This document shows, piece after piece, positions 7,227 through 14,280 of a stretch of 27,475 nucleotides of DNA. Positions within the stretch are counted from its first letter, which is position 1. Each line of letters opens with the position of its first letter. The translations under genes and the position numbers were made by a program. The notes under the pieces were generated by a model. The model saw nothing but the letters and a program-made list of their open reading frames with translations. It ran no database searches and was not told the DNA's origin. The stretch spans positions 1 through 27,475 of IMG/VR virus record IMGVR_UViG_3300008261_001936. One strand, written 5' to 3'. This DNA is from a virus.

Positions 7227-7320
7227 AGAAAAGTCCGCCTAGACCACAGCCAAATTGTATTACACCCTGCCAAACGTCTTTAAACAGGACTGTAAGGATT
7301 TCTGAAACGGTCATGACCAT
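7213..7320 (-). CDS. Small ORF of 35 residues with strong SD, possible membrane peptide
   Basis: On the minus strand GGAGGACG directly precedes ATG 7320, one of the best SD sequences in the window. The frame has 36 codons and stops at 7213-7215, inside the start of the nucleotidase-GH19 gene, so it would couple translation of that gene. The peptide MVMTVSEILTVLFKDVWQGV and following IQFGCGLGGLFYESK is hydrophobic with one possible membrane-inserted helix and one Cys. The second ATG (7314) is an alternative start. There is no homologue I recognise. It could be a real micropeptide or a leader that sets translation of the downstream gene. Confidence 0.55.
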   Translation of the reverse strand: MVMTVSEILTVLFKDVWQGVIQFGCGLGGLFYESK

Positions 7321-7353
7321 CGTCCTCCGGGTATACTGGGTATTGATTTGGGT

Positions 7354-7680
7354 TCATACTGAAAAACTACTGCCACATCCACAAGTGCTTTTTGCAATGG
7401 GATTTTTAATAGTAAATTGAGAACCTTGGAGGTCTTCTTTATAATCAATAGTAGCGCCGGTTAGGTATTGCATACTCATTGCATCAACTAACACTTTATA
7501 TTTTTCATCTAATGGAAATTCAAAATCATCTTCGTTTGTCACTTCGTCAAACGTAAATCCGTAACTGAACCCACTACACCCGCCACCTTGCACAAATGTA
7601 CGTAATGCCAGTTTGGGATTATTTTCTTCTGATAATAAATCTAATATTTTAACTTTTGCTGACTCTGAAATTTCAATCAT
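7354..7680 (-). CDS. A-type iron-sulfur cluster carrier (IscA/ErpA family)
   Basis: A protein of 108 residues, the usual length of this family. The three conserved cluster-ligand cysteines are present: C35 in GGGCSGF and C100/C102 in TCGCGSSF at the C-terminus. The N-terminus [16 protein letters not shown] and core [17 protein letters not shown] also fit the HesB/IscA fold. Such proteins pass Fe-S clusters to apo-proteins in the cytoplasm. Here the gene sits among late genes, overlapping the gene at 7673 by eight bases, with SD AAGGAA before ATG 7680. The target is unknown; it could be a host or phage Fe-S enzyme outside this window. ErpA-like rather than IscA-like is suggested by [11 protein letters not shown] but is not firm. 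Confidence 0.95.
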   Translation of the reverse strand: MIEISESAKVKILDLLSEENNPKLALRTFVQGGGCSGFSYGFTFDEVTNEDDFEFPLDEKYKVLVDAMSMQYLTGATIDYKEDLQGSQFTIKNPIAKSTCGCGSSFSV

Positions 7681-7879
7681 TTATTTTCCTTTCACCTGTT
7701 AAGTATGGTTTTGAAAACCATAGTTGAAACCATTCGGGGGTTCCTGGTTTGATATTATGTTTTCGCTCCAACTCTTGATTAGACATACCTGTAATACTGA
7801 TGTTACTGCCGCCGTATGGCTGTAGCCCTTTAAACTCTGTAATACCCGCAAGACGTTTGATATCAGCAAGTTCGTCCAT
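7673..7879 (-). CDS. Small conserved phage protein, LAGI-type N-terminus
   Basis: A protein of 68 residues with start set at 7879: the upstream stop TAA and this ATG share one base (TAATG), the coupling seen repeatedly here; the frame upstream to 7918 would run into the previous coding region. It begins [13 protein letters not shown], then a Gly/Ser stretch, a short helix (SNQELERKH) and an aromatic C-terminus [20 protein letters not shown] recall the PEWF-LWFS-PYLTGE ending from uncultured T4-like phages, without function. The N-terminal helix is of the tag-like kind found in neighbours but lacks the E-I/L-F-E pattern. Gene real, role unknown. Confidence 0.75.
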   Translation of the reverse strand: MDELADIKRLAGITEFKGLQPYGGSNISITGMSNQELERKHNIKPGTPEWFQLWFSKPYLTGERKIND

Positions 7880-8727
7880 TATGCTGTAGCCGGTTCGCCA
7901 GTAGGAGACACTGTCCACTTCTTCCCAGTAGCAGCAGATTTTTTATCAGCCCATGCTCTTAGTTGTTGATAGTGAGCTTTTTCACGATAGTCGTCAGCAT
8001 AGGTGCCACGCCCAGCAAATACTTTCCATTTTTTACCGTTGATATAAACTGCAAAATTATTTGGTGGTTCAGTATTACCTTCATCCCAATCCTCTGGATC
8101 TCTATCTCGTTCCATTGTTATATCTTCGCCTACATCGTGAGCTTGTCTTTGTAGCCATTTGTATGCACCGATCATTTCGCCTGGAAAGTCTTCATCGTAG
8201 TTGAACATATAGTTGGCACGTTTTTTATTGCCGCCCATCATTTTAACCACATGGGGAAACGCTGCATTTAGAATGTCATCTTCGGAATCAAGGTCTGGAT
8301 TTTCAGCATAGACATCTTGTGCTATGCTCATATCGCTATGTTGGCTTTCACCTTCTGCTACACCTTGCTGACCATGCTTCTTAAGATCATTGTCAAACTG
8401 TTTGTTGGTAGCTTTGTTAATACCTTTAAAACGTTTGTCACCACGAGCATACTTTCCGTCCGCATCTGCTTTCTTGGCATCTGCACCCGCGGCCGTTTTA
8501 TATTGTGCCAGCTTCTCAGTAGACAACTCTTTTAAATCGCCTTCACCAACTACCGCTTTATGTTTTTGGTGACGAGGTAATTCTTTAGTTTTATCTTTGT
8601 GTGCGCCTGATGCAGATCCGCCAATAACACTTTGAGATGCATGTGCTACTGGATTGCGCGGCTTAGGATTATGCCTAACAGCTTTGCGACCTTTCTTATG
8701 TTCTTCAATAATTTCTTTTACTTTCAT
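7879..8727 (-). CDS. Multidomain conserved late protein with tag-like N-terminus and protease-like sites
   Basis: A protein of 282 residues. Start chosen at 8727, two bases after the stop of the upstream gene, giving MKVKEIIEEHKKGRK, similar to the N-termini at 5852 and 9851; the frame to 8778 lies inside the previous gene. Parts: a basic His/Lys-rich disordered region (10-58); a helical module LSTEKLAQYKTAAGADAKK (68-86) to FDNDLKKH (111-118); an acidic helical part (128-215); and a C-terminal beta-helix module NNFAVYINGKKWKVFAGRGT to WTVSPTGEP (223-279). Candidate prohead-protease sites lie at the borders: VGE|G at 60-63 and VAE|G at 123-126, plus IIE|E at 6-9. No enzyme motif. I infer a head-associated polyprotein; function unknown. 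Confidence 0.8.
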   Translation of the reverse strand: MKVKEIIEEHKKGRKAVRHNPKPRNPVAHASQSVIGGSASGAHKDKTKELPRHQKHKAVVGEGDLKELSTEKLAQYKTAAGADAKKADADGKYARGDKRFKGINKATNKQFDNDLKKHGQQGVAEGESQHSDMSIAQDVYAENPDLDSEDDILNAAFPHVVKMMGGNKKRANYMFNYDEDFPGEMIGAYKWLQRQAHDVGEDITMERDRDPEDWDEGNTEPPNNFAVYINGKKWKVFAGRGTYADDYREKAHYQQLRAWADKKSAATGKKWTVSPTGEPATA

Positions 8728-8729
8728 AA

Positions 8730-9851
8730 TTACCCTTTCATTGCCCGTTTTAATTTCCACTGTTCTACAGAATTCCATTCTCGATCAGTGAGTGGTATGC
8801 CTCTACGATGTTTATCTAGTAAAAGTTTAATCCAGGCATTGTCGTTATCTTTTTTATTGCTAATGACTCTTGAATCTTTAGCAGGATCCCATGCTTTCTT
8901 TTTTGGAGCAGGTTCGGTTTTAAGAAAACTCATAAAGCCTTCTTCTACATCTTTGGGTTTTACACGTTCAAGACTGAAATTGTAAAATTTAATACCCTTA
9001 GACTTTAAGAATTTTTCAAGGGCTTCGGACGCCTCTTTTGGAGACTTGTATTGTGTTCCTAGATTAATGTCTTTAGATATTTCTTTGCCGTTGACTTTAA
9101 ATTTAACGTGAGCAACAATATCTGGAAGATAATCTTCTCCCGAACTCTGAGCATAAGCTCCGCCACTCCCTAACGCACCTAGGCCAATAGCACCTGCCAC
9201 CGCAGCCTTCTTACCGAATTTTTTAACATCGTCCCAACCTTCGGGCACAGCTTCTTGATTTAACCAAGGCTCAAGTCCTTGTCTAACTGCAGAAAATACT
9301 TGATCGGCATCACTGCCTAGTCCTGCTGGCAAGCCGGTCTTAAATGATTCAAAGTCATTTGCAATTGCAGCAGCTCGCATTTTACTTGCACTCATACCGT
9401 CTGCACCTTCTGCATCGGGATCTCTAGAACCACTGGATACAACATTGATTGACTTAAGATTATAATCAATGCCGTTTTGTTTATTGAACAATTCATTAAA
9501 CGATGCAACACGATCTGAACCGGCAACAAAGATAACGTTCTCAAATCCTTGTTGTTCTAAAAATTGTAACATGCCAATTGCTGTGCTTACAGATGTATCT
9601 CCGATATCGATATTAGGAAATGCTTGCTGTATAAATCCCAACTTAACATCAAACGGTAACGGATTTTCGTATCTTGTTTGATTTTTGCCAGTTGGTTTGT
9701 GAGTTTGAGAAACAAATAAAAAATGAGCATCGGCTTTTTGTTTTAAAATAGCTTCAACCACCTTCTGGTGACCAATCGTAGGAGGGTTCATTCTACCGAA
9801 TGCAACGGCTACTGTTTTTCCTGATTGCTCAAACAATTCTTTTAATAACAT
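8730..9851 (-). CDS. Nucleotidylyltransferase (NMNAT/cytidylyltransferase-like) fused to a signal-like segment and two unknown domains
   Basis: 373 residues. Residues 12-195 are an HIGH-type nucleotidyltransferase: VAVAFGRMNPPTIGH at 14-28 (TIGH as the HxGH motif) and MSASKMR at 153-159 as the ISxxxxR-type motif. Substrate is not decided by sequence; NMN adenylyltransferase is one option. The N-terminus MLLKELFEQ resembles a capsid-targeting peptide (L6-F7-E8). V202-P-E204|GW begins a link with basic residues (DVKKFGKK), a hydrophobic Ala/Gly run (216-231) and AYA|Q at 232-235, like a signal peptide. Next come a small alpha/beta domain (240-299), V302-E-E304|G and a Lys-rich C-terminal domain. 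The layout parallels the gene at 6045-7226. It follows the gene at 9854 by two bases. Confidence 0.88.
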   Translation of the reverse strand: MLLKELFEQSGKTVAVAFGRMNPPTIGHQKVVEAILKQKADAHFLFVSQTHKPTGKNQTRYENPLPFDVKLGFIQQAFPNIDIGDTSVSTAIGMLQFLEQQGFENVIFVAGSDRVASFNELFNKQNGIDYNLKSINVVSSGSRDPDAEGADGMSASKMRAAAIANDFESFKTGLPAGLGSDADQVFSAVRQGLEPWLNQEAVPEGWDDVKKFGKKAAVAGAIGLGALGSGGAYAQSSGEDYLPDIVAHVKFKVNGKEISKDINLGTQYKSPKEASEALEKFLKSKGIKFYNFSLERVKPKDVEEGFMSFLKTEPAPKKKAWDPAKDSRVISNKKDNDNAWIKLLLDKHRRGIPLTDREWNSVEQWKLKRAMKG

Positions 9852-9853
9852 AA

Positions 9854-10189
9854 TTAATCGTACTGCTTGTCTTTAATATAATTGGTTTGAGAAGAAGCCA
9901 TATTTTTAGCTAGTTCTTCAATTTTATCAACAGGAAAACATTCTTCTTTATTTTCAACATCGAATGTTTCACAATATTCATTGACACACTTCATTAATGG
10001 TTTCATATAAAGTTTATATGCATTTGGATGATCTACATATTCTTTGTGACGATGTACAGCCGGCATAATATGTTGTGATAACAGATCGTTATTGTGGTCT
10101 ATAAAAAATTTCAAATCGTCAAGCCAATCGACGTCCTGATTGTCGTCTTGCGGAGCTCCGATAGGTGAAAACATTTCCTTTAATAGCAT
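9854..10189 (-). CDS. Conserved late phage protein of 111 residues
   Basis: The first five residues MLLKE and the following MF match the N-terminus of the nucleotidyltransferase gene next door (MLLKELF), but with different codons, so the likeness is at protein level. The rest is helical: DWLDDLKFFIDHNNDLLSQH, then HRHKEYVDHPNAYKLYMKPL and a C-terminal helix KIEELAKNMASSQ. Two cysteines (C68, C73) and a third at about 84 are present but no metal motif is clear. ATG 10189 shares one base with the upstream stop (TAATG). I recall homologous-looking proteins in uncultured T4-like phages only as hypothetical. Function unknown; late and perhaps head-associated by context. Confidence 0.8.
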   Translation of the reverse strand: MLLKEMFSPIGAPQDDNQDVDWLDDLKFFIDHNNDLLSQHIMPAVHRHKEYVDHPNAYKLYMKPLMKCVNEYCETFDVENKEECFPVDKIEELAKNMASSQTNYIKDKQYD

Positions 10190-10413
10190 TATTGTTCCTT
10201 GCCTGTAGTTACACCCTTGGCTTTTGCTTCTTTATCAAGGTCTAACTTACGTTGTTGAATAGCTTTAGAAATTTCGGGGTCGTCCGTAGCTATTGTATTC
10301 ATTTCTAAATCGTGCAGGGCTTTGCGTTTTGCATTATAATCGGCAGCAGGATCCGCTGAATTTAACGCTGTTTCAAACATTGCAAGCTCAATTTTAGTGA
10401 TAAGATCTCTCAT
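10189..10413 (-). CDS. Small helical late protein
   Basis: Start chosen at 10413 (MRDLITKIELAMFETALNSA, 74 residues). The upstream ATG at 10434 is possible and would add seven residues, but it lies four bases from GATAAATA and would be at or before the transcript start. The protein is one long run of charged helix with KRKALHDLEMNTIATDD and a Lys-rich end (DLDKEAKAKGVTTGKEQ). No motif of known function. It overlaps the next gene by one base (TAATG). First gene after the GATAAATA at 10439, so it probably opens the late unit running to the terminator at 4538. The short N-terminal helix is of the tag-like kind seen in neighbours. Confidence 0.7.
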   Translation of the reverse strand: MRDLITKIELAMFETALNSADPAADYNAKRKALHDLEMNTIATDDPEISKAIQQRKLDLDKEAKAKGVTTGKEQ

Positions 10414-10438
10414 AGTACGATTCCGTAAGGTCATACTA

Positions 10439-10446
10439 TATTTATC
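10439..10446 (-). promoter_or_regulatory. Late-promoter-like GATAAATA heading the unit 10413-4588
   Basis: GATAAATA on the minus strand in a 24-base intergenic gap. With the start at 10413 it leaves a leader of about 20 bases. This is the best-placed late promoter candidate for the run of tagged late genes. Confidence 0.6.
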
Positions 10447-10458
10447 TAGTTACAATGC

Positions 10459-10809
10459 TTAGAAGTTATATTGAATAGAAACAATAGTACCGTTTTGTAC
10501 GTTGTATGCAGCACGAATCCATACAAAATTGCCGGTAAAATTTACAGAATGCAATGTTGTCCAGTAAGAACTATCCTCTCCTGTTCCTAGCAGAGTATTA
10601 TCGATATCGAACCAGTCTGCATCGGCCGGATCAATTGCTAGTGTAGCTTGAAGTTTAATAGTGCCTACAAACGAATTCACATTGTAAACAGCGGTATGTG
10701 TACAATCCAATTGACGATGATATCCAGCCCCAGGCTTTTTATCAGTATATGCAAAAGAAGAATCGAGCGATTCGGTTGAAAAGGATGAAATTAAAGTTTC
10801 GTTGGACAT
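10459..10809 (-). CDS. Small beta-rich probable virion (fibre/baseplate-associated) protein
   Basis: A protein of 116 residues, almost wholly beta by appearance. It has the strand pattern SFVGTIKLQATLAIDP (46-61), DADWFDI and TLHSVNFTGNFVWIRAAYNV (85-104), ending in VSIQYNF. Jelly-roll-like small domains with a GTIKLQATL and D-W-F pattern are common in phage fibre and baseplate proteins, so a virion role is likely, but no specific T4 homologue is recognised. ATG 10809 lies three bases after the stop of the preceding gene, with GATAAATA overlapping that stop. No good SD is visible. Asn/Ser/Thr-rich composition contrasts with the Lys-rich gene upstream. Confidence 0.75.
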   Translation of the reverse strand: MSNETLISSFSTESLDSSFAYTDKKPGAGYHRQLDCTHTAVYNVNSFVGTIKLQATLAIDPADADWFDIDNTLLGTGEDSSYWTTLHSVNFTGNFVWIRAAYNVQNGTIVSIQYNF

Positions 10810-10812
10810 CTC

Positions 10813-11487
10813 TTATTTATCGACTAGTCGATACTCGTGTACTCTGCCCACAATTTCTGAATTTCTCAAATTAAGCATTAACAATGTTCCTTCATCTTCA
10901 ACTAAAATGTATCTACGATCCCAGTTCCATTCAGTTTTAATAAACCAGGATTTTACAGCCTTGCTCATTCTAACTCTAGGATCCTGATCGCTAGCCCATG
11001 AAATGAAATTAGTTTTTTGCTCTTTGTTATTTTTCAACTTGTGTGGCAACAAATATACTTTAAATTTGTATTTGTTATGCGGCAATTTAGTAGTGTAGAT
11101 ATATGAAGAATTAAGAATATCATCTTCGTGACCGGGCAGAGGTTCAGACCCGTATCGCACAACATTATTGAATTTTTTTAAAAAATCTTTATAAAACTTG
11201 ATATCGTTAGAATAGAAATCAATTAAGCTTCTTTCTATTCGTTGTGCATATAATACATCTTTATTATTTTCTAAAAATTTAACAATATCTAAAATGATAT
11301 CTTTATTCTTTAACGCATTTTGCTGATGATCGTAGAATGAGATGTTTATTTCTTTACCGTTACAGTAATCCTTGATGTTATCAAAATTGTTATTTCTAAA
11401 GATTCCACACCCGCTGACATCTAAACTAACTTTGTAAAGCCATTTATTGTAGAATTTTTTATTGCTGTATTTTATTTTCAACGTCAT
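10813..11487 (-). CDS. Unknown Lys/Asn/Tyr-rich protein, last gene of the dnaJ-def-clpA unit
   Basis: A protein of 224 residues, rich in Lys, Asn, Tyr and Ile, with lower GC than its neighbours. It begins MTLKIKYSNKKFYNKWLYKV, contains helical charged stretches (NKDIILDIVKFLENNKDV) and ends with a beta-like region NWDRRYILVEDEGTLLMLNL and IVGRVHEYRL. It overlaps the 3' end of clpA by 29 bases in another frame; GAGG lies about nine bases before its ATG. I do not recognise the family. The tight overlap makes co-expression with the chaperone genes likely, so an adaptor or unrelated passenger are both open. The skewed composition could mean recent acquisition. Confidence 0.75.
   Translation of the reverse strand: MTLKIKYSNKKFYNKWLYKVSLDVSGCGIFRNNNFDNIKDYCNGKEINISFYDHQQNALKNKDIILDIVKFLENNKDVLYAQRIERSLIDFYSNDIKFYKDFLKKFNNVVRYGSEPLPGHEDDILNSSYIYTTKLPHNKYKFKVYLLPHKLKNNKEQKTNFISWASDQDPRVRMSKAVKSWFIKTEWNWDRRYILVEDEGTLLMLNLRNSEIVGRVHEYRLVDK
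10814..10821 (-). promoter_or_regulatory. GATAAATA four bases before the gene at 10459-10809
   Basis: GATAAATA on the minus strand formed by the last codons and stop of the upstream gene (GAT AAA TAA). If used as a late promoter the message would be leaderless. The match may be coincidental because Asp-Lys-stop yields most of it. Confidence 0.3.
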
Positions 11488-13786
11488 CTTGAAGAACCTC
11501 TACTATTGGTGTTTCCTTTTTTGAAGCTCGTTTTTGTTCTTTAGTTAGAATAGGACTAATTTCAAATGTTAGATCATCGTCTACAATCGAAACATTGACT
11601 CTTCCACCATCTACTAAATCACCAAACAGCACTCTGCGGCTCAACGGAGATTTCAATTTGTTATCAATTAATCGAGCAAGCGGCCTTGCACCCATCTTGC
11701 GATCGTATCCTTTTTCTGCTAACCATTTAGTAGCAGAGGCATTGACTGTAATTTCGATACCTTTTTCTTTAAGTTGAGAATTTAGTTCATTAATAAATTT
11801 CTTAACAATCTGAACAACAACAATTTCGCTTAGTTTAGTAAACTTAATAACTGCGTCTAGTCGATTACGGAACTCAGGTGCAAAGAACTTTTTAACAGCT
11901 TTGTCGTCCTCGCCCTCTTTACCTAGCTCACCAAATCCAATAGTATTATTTTCATTATCGCGAGCACCTAAGTTGCTGGTCATAATTAAAATGCAATTAC
12001 GTCCGTCTGCAACCTTTCCATTAGAACCAGTTACAAATCCGTTATCCATGAATGCTAACAGAATGTTTGTAACGTCTGGGTGTGCTTTTTCAACTTCGTC
12101 TAATAATAAAATACAATTAGGAGTTTCTTGTAGTTTAGTAATTAACTGACCAGCATTGTCTTCATACCCCACATAGCCAGGAGGTGCACCAATTAATCGA
12201 GACACTGAGTGTTTTTCTTGATATTCGCCCATGTCAAAGCGCACAAGAGGCATACTCATCTTTTCACTCAATTGTTTTGCAGTTTCAGTCTTGCCACAAC
12301 CAGTTGGCCCTAAAAATAAGAAACTACCAATAGGCTTATTGGGCGATTTCATACCTGCCTGTGCCACAAAGATTTTATCAAGCAACGTGTTAACAGCAGT
12401 ATCCTGACCGTATACCGCAGTTTTCATTCCGTCCTCTAATCCAGAAAGATTTTTGCTTTCTTTCTGAGCCACTGTTTCTAATGGCATATTAATCATCTTA
12501 CTTAACTCGTAAGTAATTTGTTCAATGTCAACCAATTGTTCAACACCGTCCATATCTGGATCGTCTTTAATTTTATAACGTGCGGCAGCACAATCTAAAA
12601 TATCAATTGCTTTATCTGGCAATTTTTTATCTGACATATACTTAATAGATAACTTGACAGCTTGCTCAATTGCTGCATCAGTAATCCTAACATTATGATG
12701 TTTTTCATAATATTTTTTAATACCCTTAAGGATCTTAATAGTTACTTCTGCAGTCGGTTCGTCAATAGTAACACGTTGGAATCTGCGCATCAGCGCACGA
12801 TCCTTTTCAAAGTACTTGCGATACTCTTCCCATGTGGTCGAGGCAATTAACTTAATTGTACCTTTAGTGAGAATTGGCTTAAGCATATTGGCCATGTCAT
12901 TAGAACTTTGGCTTGAAGCTCCTGCACCGTTGATCATGTGTGCTTCGTCGATAAAAAGAATAATTTTTCCTTTCTTTTCTAATGCTCCTAACACAGCTTT
13001 AAGACGTTCTTCAAAATCTCCACGATACTTACTGCCAGCAATCAATGAACTAACGTCAAGTGTGTATACTTGATGATCCTGAATAAATTTTGGAACTTTC
13101 TTTTCAAAAATCTTACGAGCAAGCCCTTCGGCAATAGCAGTCTTACCAACACCGGGCTCGCCTACCATTAATACATTGCATTTATTGCGTCGTGCCAATA
13201 CTAGTTGAATTTTTTCTAGTTCTTCATCACGACCAATTACCGGATCAATTTTACGTTGTTTTGCTTGTAGGCTAAGGTTTGTACAGAATTGATTAATAAT
13301 TCGCTCCATTTGATTAGGTGTTGTGATTGCATTTTCAGTTTCGTGTTCTTCGTCACCTATCATTTCTTGGAAATATGTAACAAATTTATCTTTAGTTAAT
13401 CCGCCTTTTGTTAGGAAATAGAATCCAAACGAATTTTTTTCACTAAGGATGCCAATAACTACATCGGCAATTTCGATACGTTGGCGACCGCTAAACAGTA
13501 CCTGTGTAAAACAACGATTCAACACACGCTCTACCGCATGTGTCTTTTTTGGTTTATCGTTACTAGAATTTTTAATATCGTCTAAATTATTTTTAAGATA
13601 ATGTTCTAGATTAGTTTTGATAAAATTTGAATCAACACCAAATTTTTCTAACATCTCGTAGGATTCTTTGTCACTCATTATACCATATAAAATATGTTCA
13701 ATGGTGACATATTCATGCTGGTGTTGTTTAGCAACACTTACTGAATATTCAAAAACCGTTTGTAATCCTTGACTTGGTTCGATCAT
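11459..13786 (-). CDS. clpA: ClpA-type AAA+ unfoldase with ClpP-docking loop
   Basis: 775 residues (E. coli ClpA has 758). N-domain 1-145 (YSVSVAKQHQHEYVTIEHIL at 14-33). D1: Walker A GEPGVGKT at 209-216, Walker B LFIDEAH at 277-283, pore loop KYRG at 253-256. D2: Walker A GPTGCGKT at 493-500, Walker B LLLDEVEKAH at 560-569, pore loop GYVG at 537-540. No ClpB-type coiled-coil middle domain is inserted after D1, which makes it ClpA. NTIGFGEL at 614-621 sits where ClpA has its IGL loop, so an IGF ClpP-docking tripeptide is kept. No ClpP gene is in the window, so host ClpP is the likely partner. ATG 13786 shares its first base with the def stop. Unusual cargo for a phage. Confidence 0.95.
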   Translation of the reverse strand: MIEPSQGLQTVFEYSVSVAKQHQHEYVTIEHILYGIMSDKESYEMLEKFGVDSNFIKTNLEHYLKNNLDDIKNSSNDKPKKTHAVERVLNRCFTQVLFSGRQRIEIADVVIGILSEKNSFGFYFLTKGGLTKDKFVTYFQEMIGDEEHETENAITTPNQMERIINQFCTNLSLQAKQRKIDPVIGRDEELEKIQLVLARRNKCNVLMVGEPGVGKTAIAEGLARKIFEKKVPKFIQDHQVYTLDVSSLIAGSKYRGDFEERLKAVLGALEKKGKIILFIDEAHMINGAGASSQSSNDMANMLKPILTKGTIKLIASTTWEEYRKYFEKDRALMRRFQRVTIDEPTAEVTIKILKGIKKYYEKHHNVRITDAAIEQAVKLSIKYMSDKKLPDKAIDILDCAAARYKIKDDPDMDGVEQLVDIEQITYELSKMINMPLETVAQKESKNLSGLEDGMKTAVYGQDTAVNTLLDKIFVAQAGMKSPNKPIGSFLFLGPTGCGKTETAKQLSEKMSMPLVRFDMGEYQEKHSVSRLIGAPPGYVGYEDNAGQLITKLQETPNCILLLDEVEKAHPDVTNILLAFMDNGFVTGSNGKVADGRNCILIMTSNLGARDNENNTIGFGELGKEGEDDKAVKKFFAPEFRNRLDAVIKFTKLSEIVVVQIVKKFINELNSQLKEKGIEITVNASATKWLAEKGYDRKMGARPLARLIDNKLKSPLSRRVLFGDLVDGGRVNVSIVDDDLTFEISPILTKEQKRASKKETPIVEVLQDDVENKIQQ

Positions 13787-14280
13787 TACTTCATTTTCCT
13801 TATTTTCTTCATAGCTAAGTTTAACTTCATTTGTGACACTTTGTCAACAAAACAAATGCCTAACAAGTGATCATACTCGTGTTGAAAGCATCTTGCAACT
13901 AGTCCATCCATCTCTGCTTCGATCGTATCGCCGCTACTGTTTTGATACTCTACTAGAATCTTTTTAGGACGTTTAATTTTTAACCATAGATCCGGATAAC
14001 TCAAACATCCTTCTTTTTCTAAAATTACATCTTCACTAACTTTTAATATTTTAGGATTAAACACAGCAAACGGAATAGGAAATCCTTGAATATTATTACT
14101 ACCAATAGTGAATACTTGTTTTGTAAGACCAATTTGATTTGCAGCCAATCCTATGCCGTGATTTGCAACCATAAATTCGCACATGTCTTTTTCAAGTCGA
14201 TCAGCATCTCCGTCAACTGCAAAATCCCAAGGAGTGCTTGGCACTACAAGAGACTGGTGAGGCCCTAATTTAAACTCCAT
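13786..14280 (-). CDS. def: Peptide deformylase
   Basis: Removes the formyl group from the starting Met of new proteins; a metalloenzyme in the cytoplasm. 164 residues with all three family motifs: GIGLAANQ at 42-49, EGCLS at 90-94 with metal ligand C92, and QHEYDH at 133-138 with metal ligands H134 and H138 and catalytic E135. The length is near bacterial enzymes, with a full C-terminal helix, unlike the shortened forms known from some cyanophages. It overlaps dnaJ by 11 bases upstream and clpA by one base downstream, so it is the middle gene of a tight proteostasis operon. Probably active. Confidence 0.97.
   Translation of the reverse strand: MEFKLGPHQSLVVPSTPWDFAVDGDADRLEKDMCEFMVANHGIGLAANQIGLTKQVFTIGSNNIQGFPIPFAVFNPKILKVSEDVILEKEGCLSYPDLWLKIKRPKKILVEYQNSSGDTIEAEMDGLVARCFQHEYDHLLGICFVDKVSQMKLNLAMKKIRKMK

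Noticed and set aside
11459-13786. ClpB-type disaggregase for the AAA+ gene
   Set aside because: There is no coiled-coil middle domain between the two ATPase domains, and an IGF ClpP-docking loop is present, so it is ClpA-type.
13830-13862. TTGACA within the def gene as a promoter for clpA
   Set aside because: At 17 bp the -10 position reads TTAAAC, a poor match, and clpA is already coupled to def by a one-base overlap.
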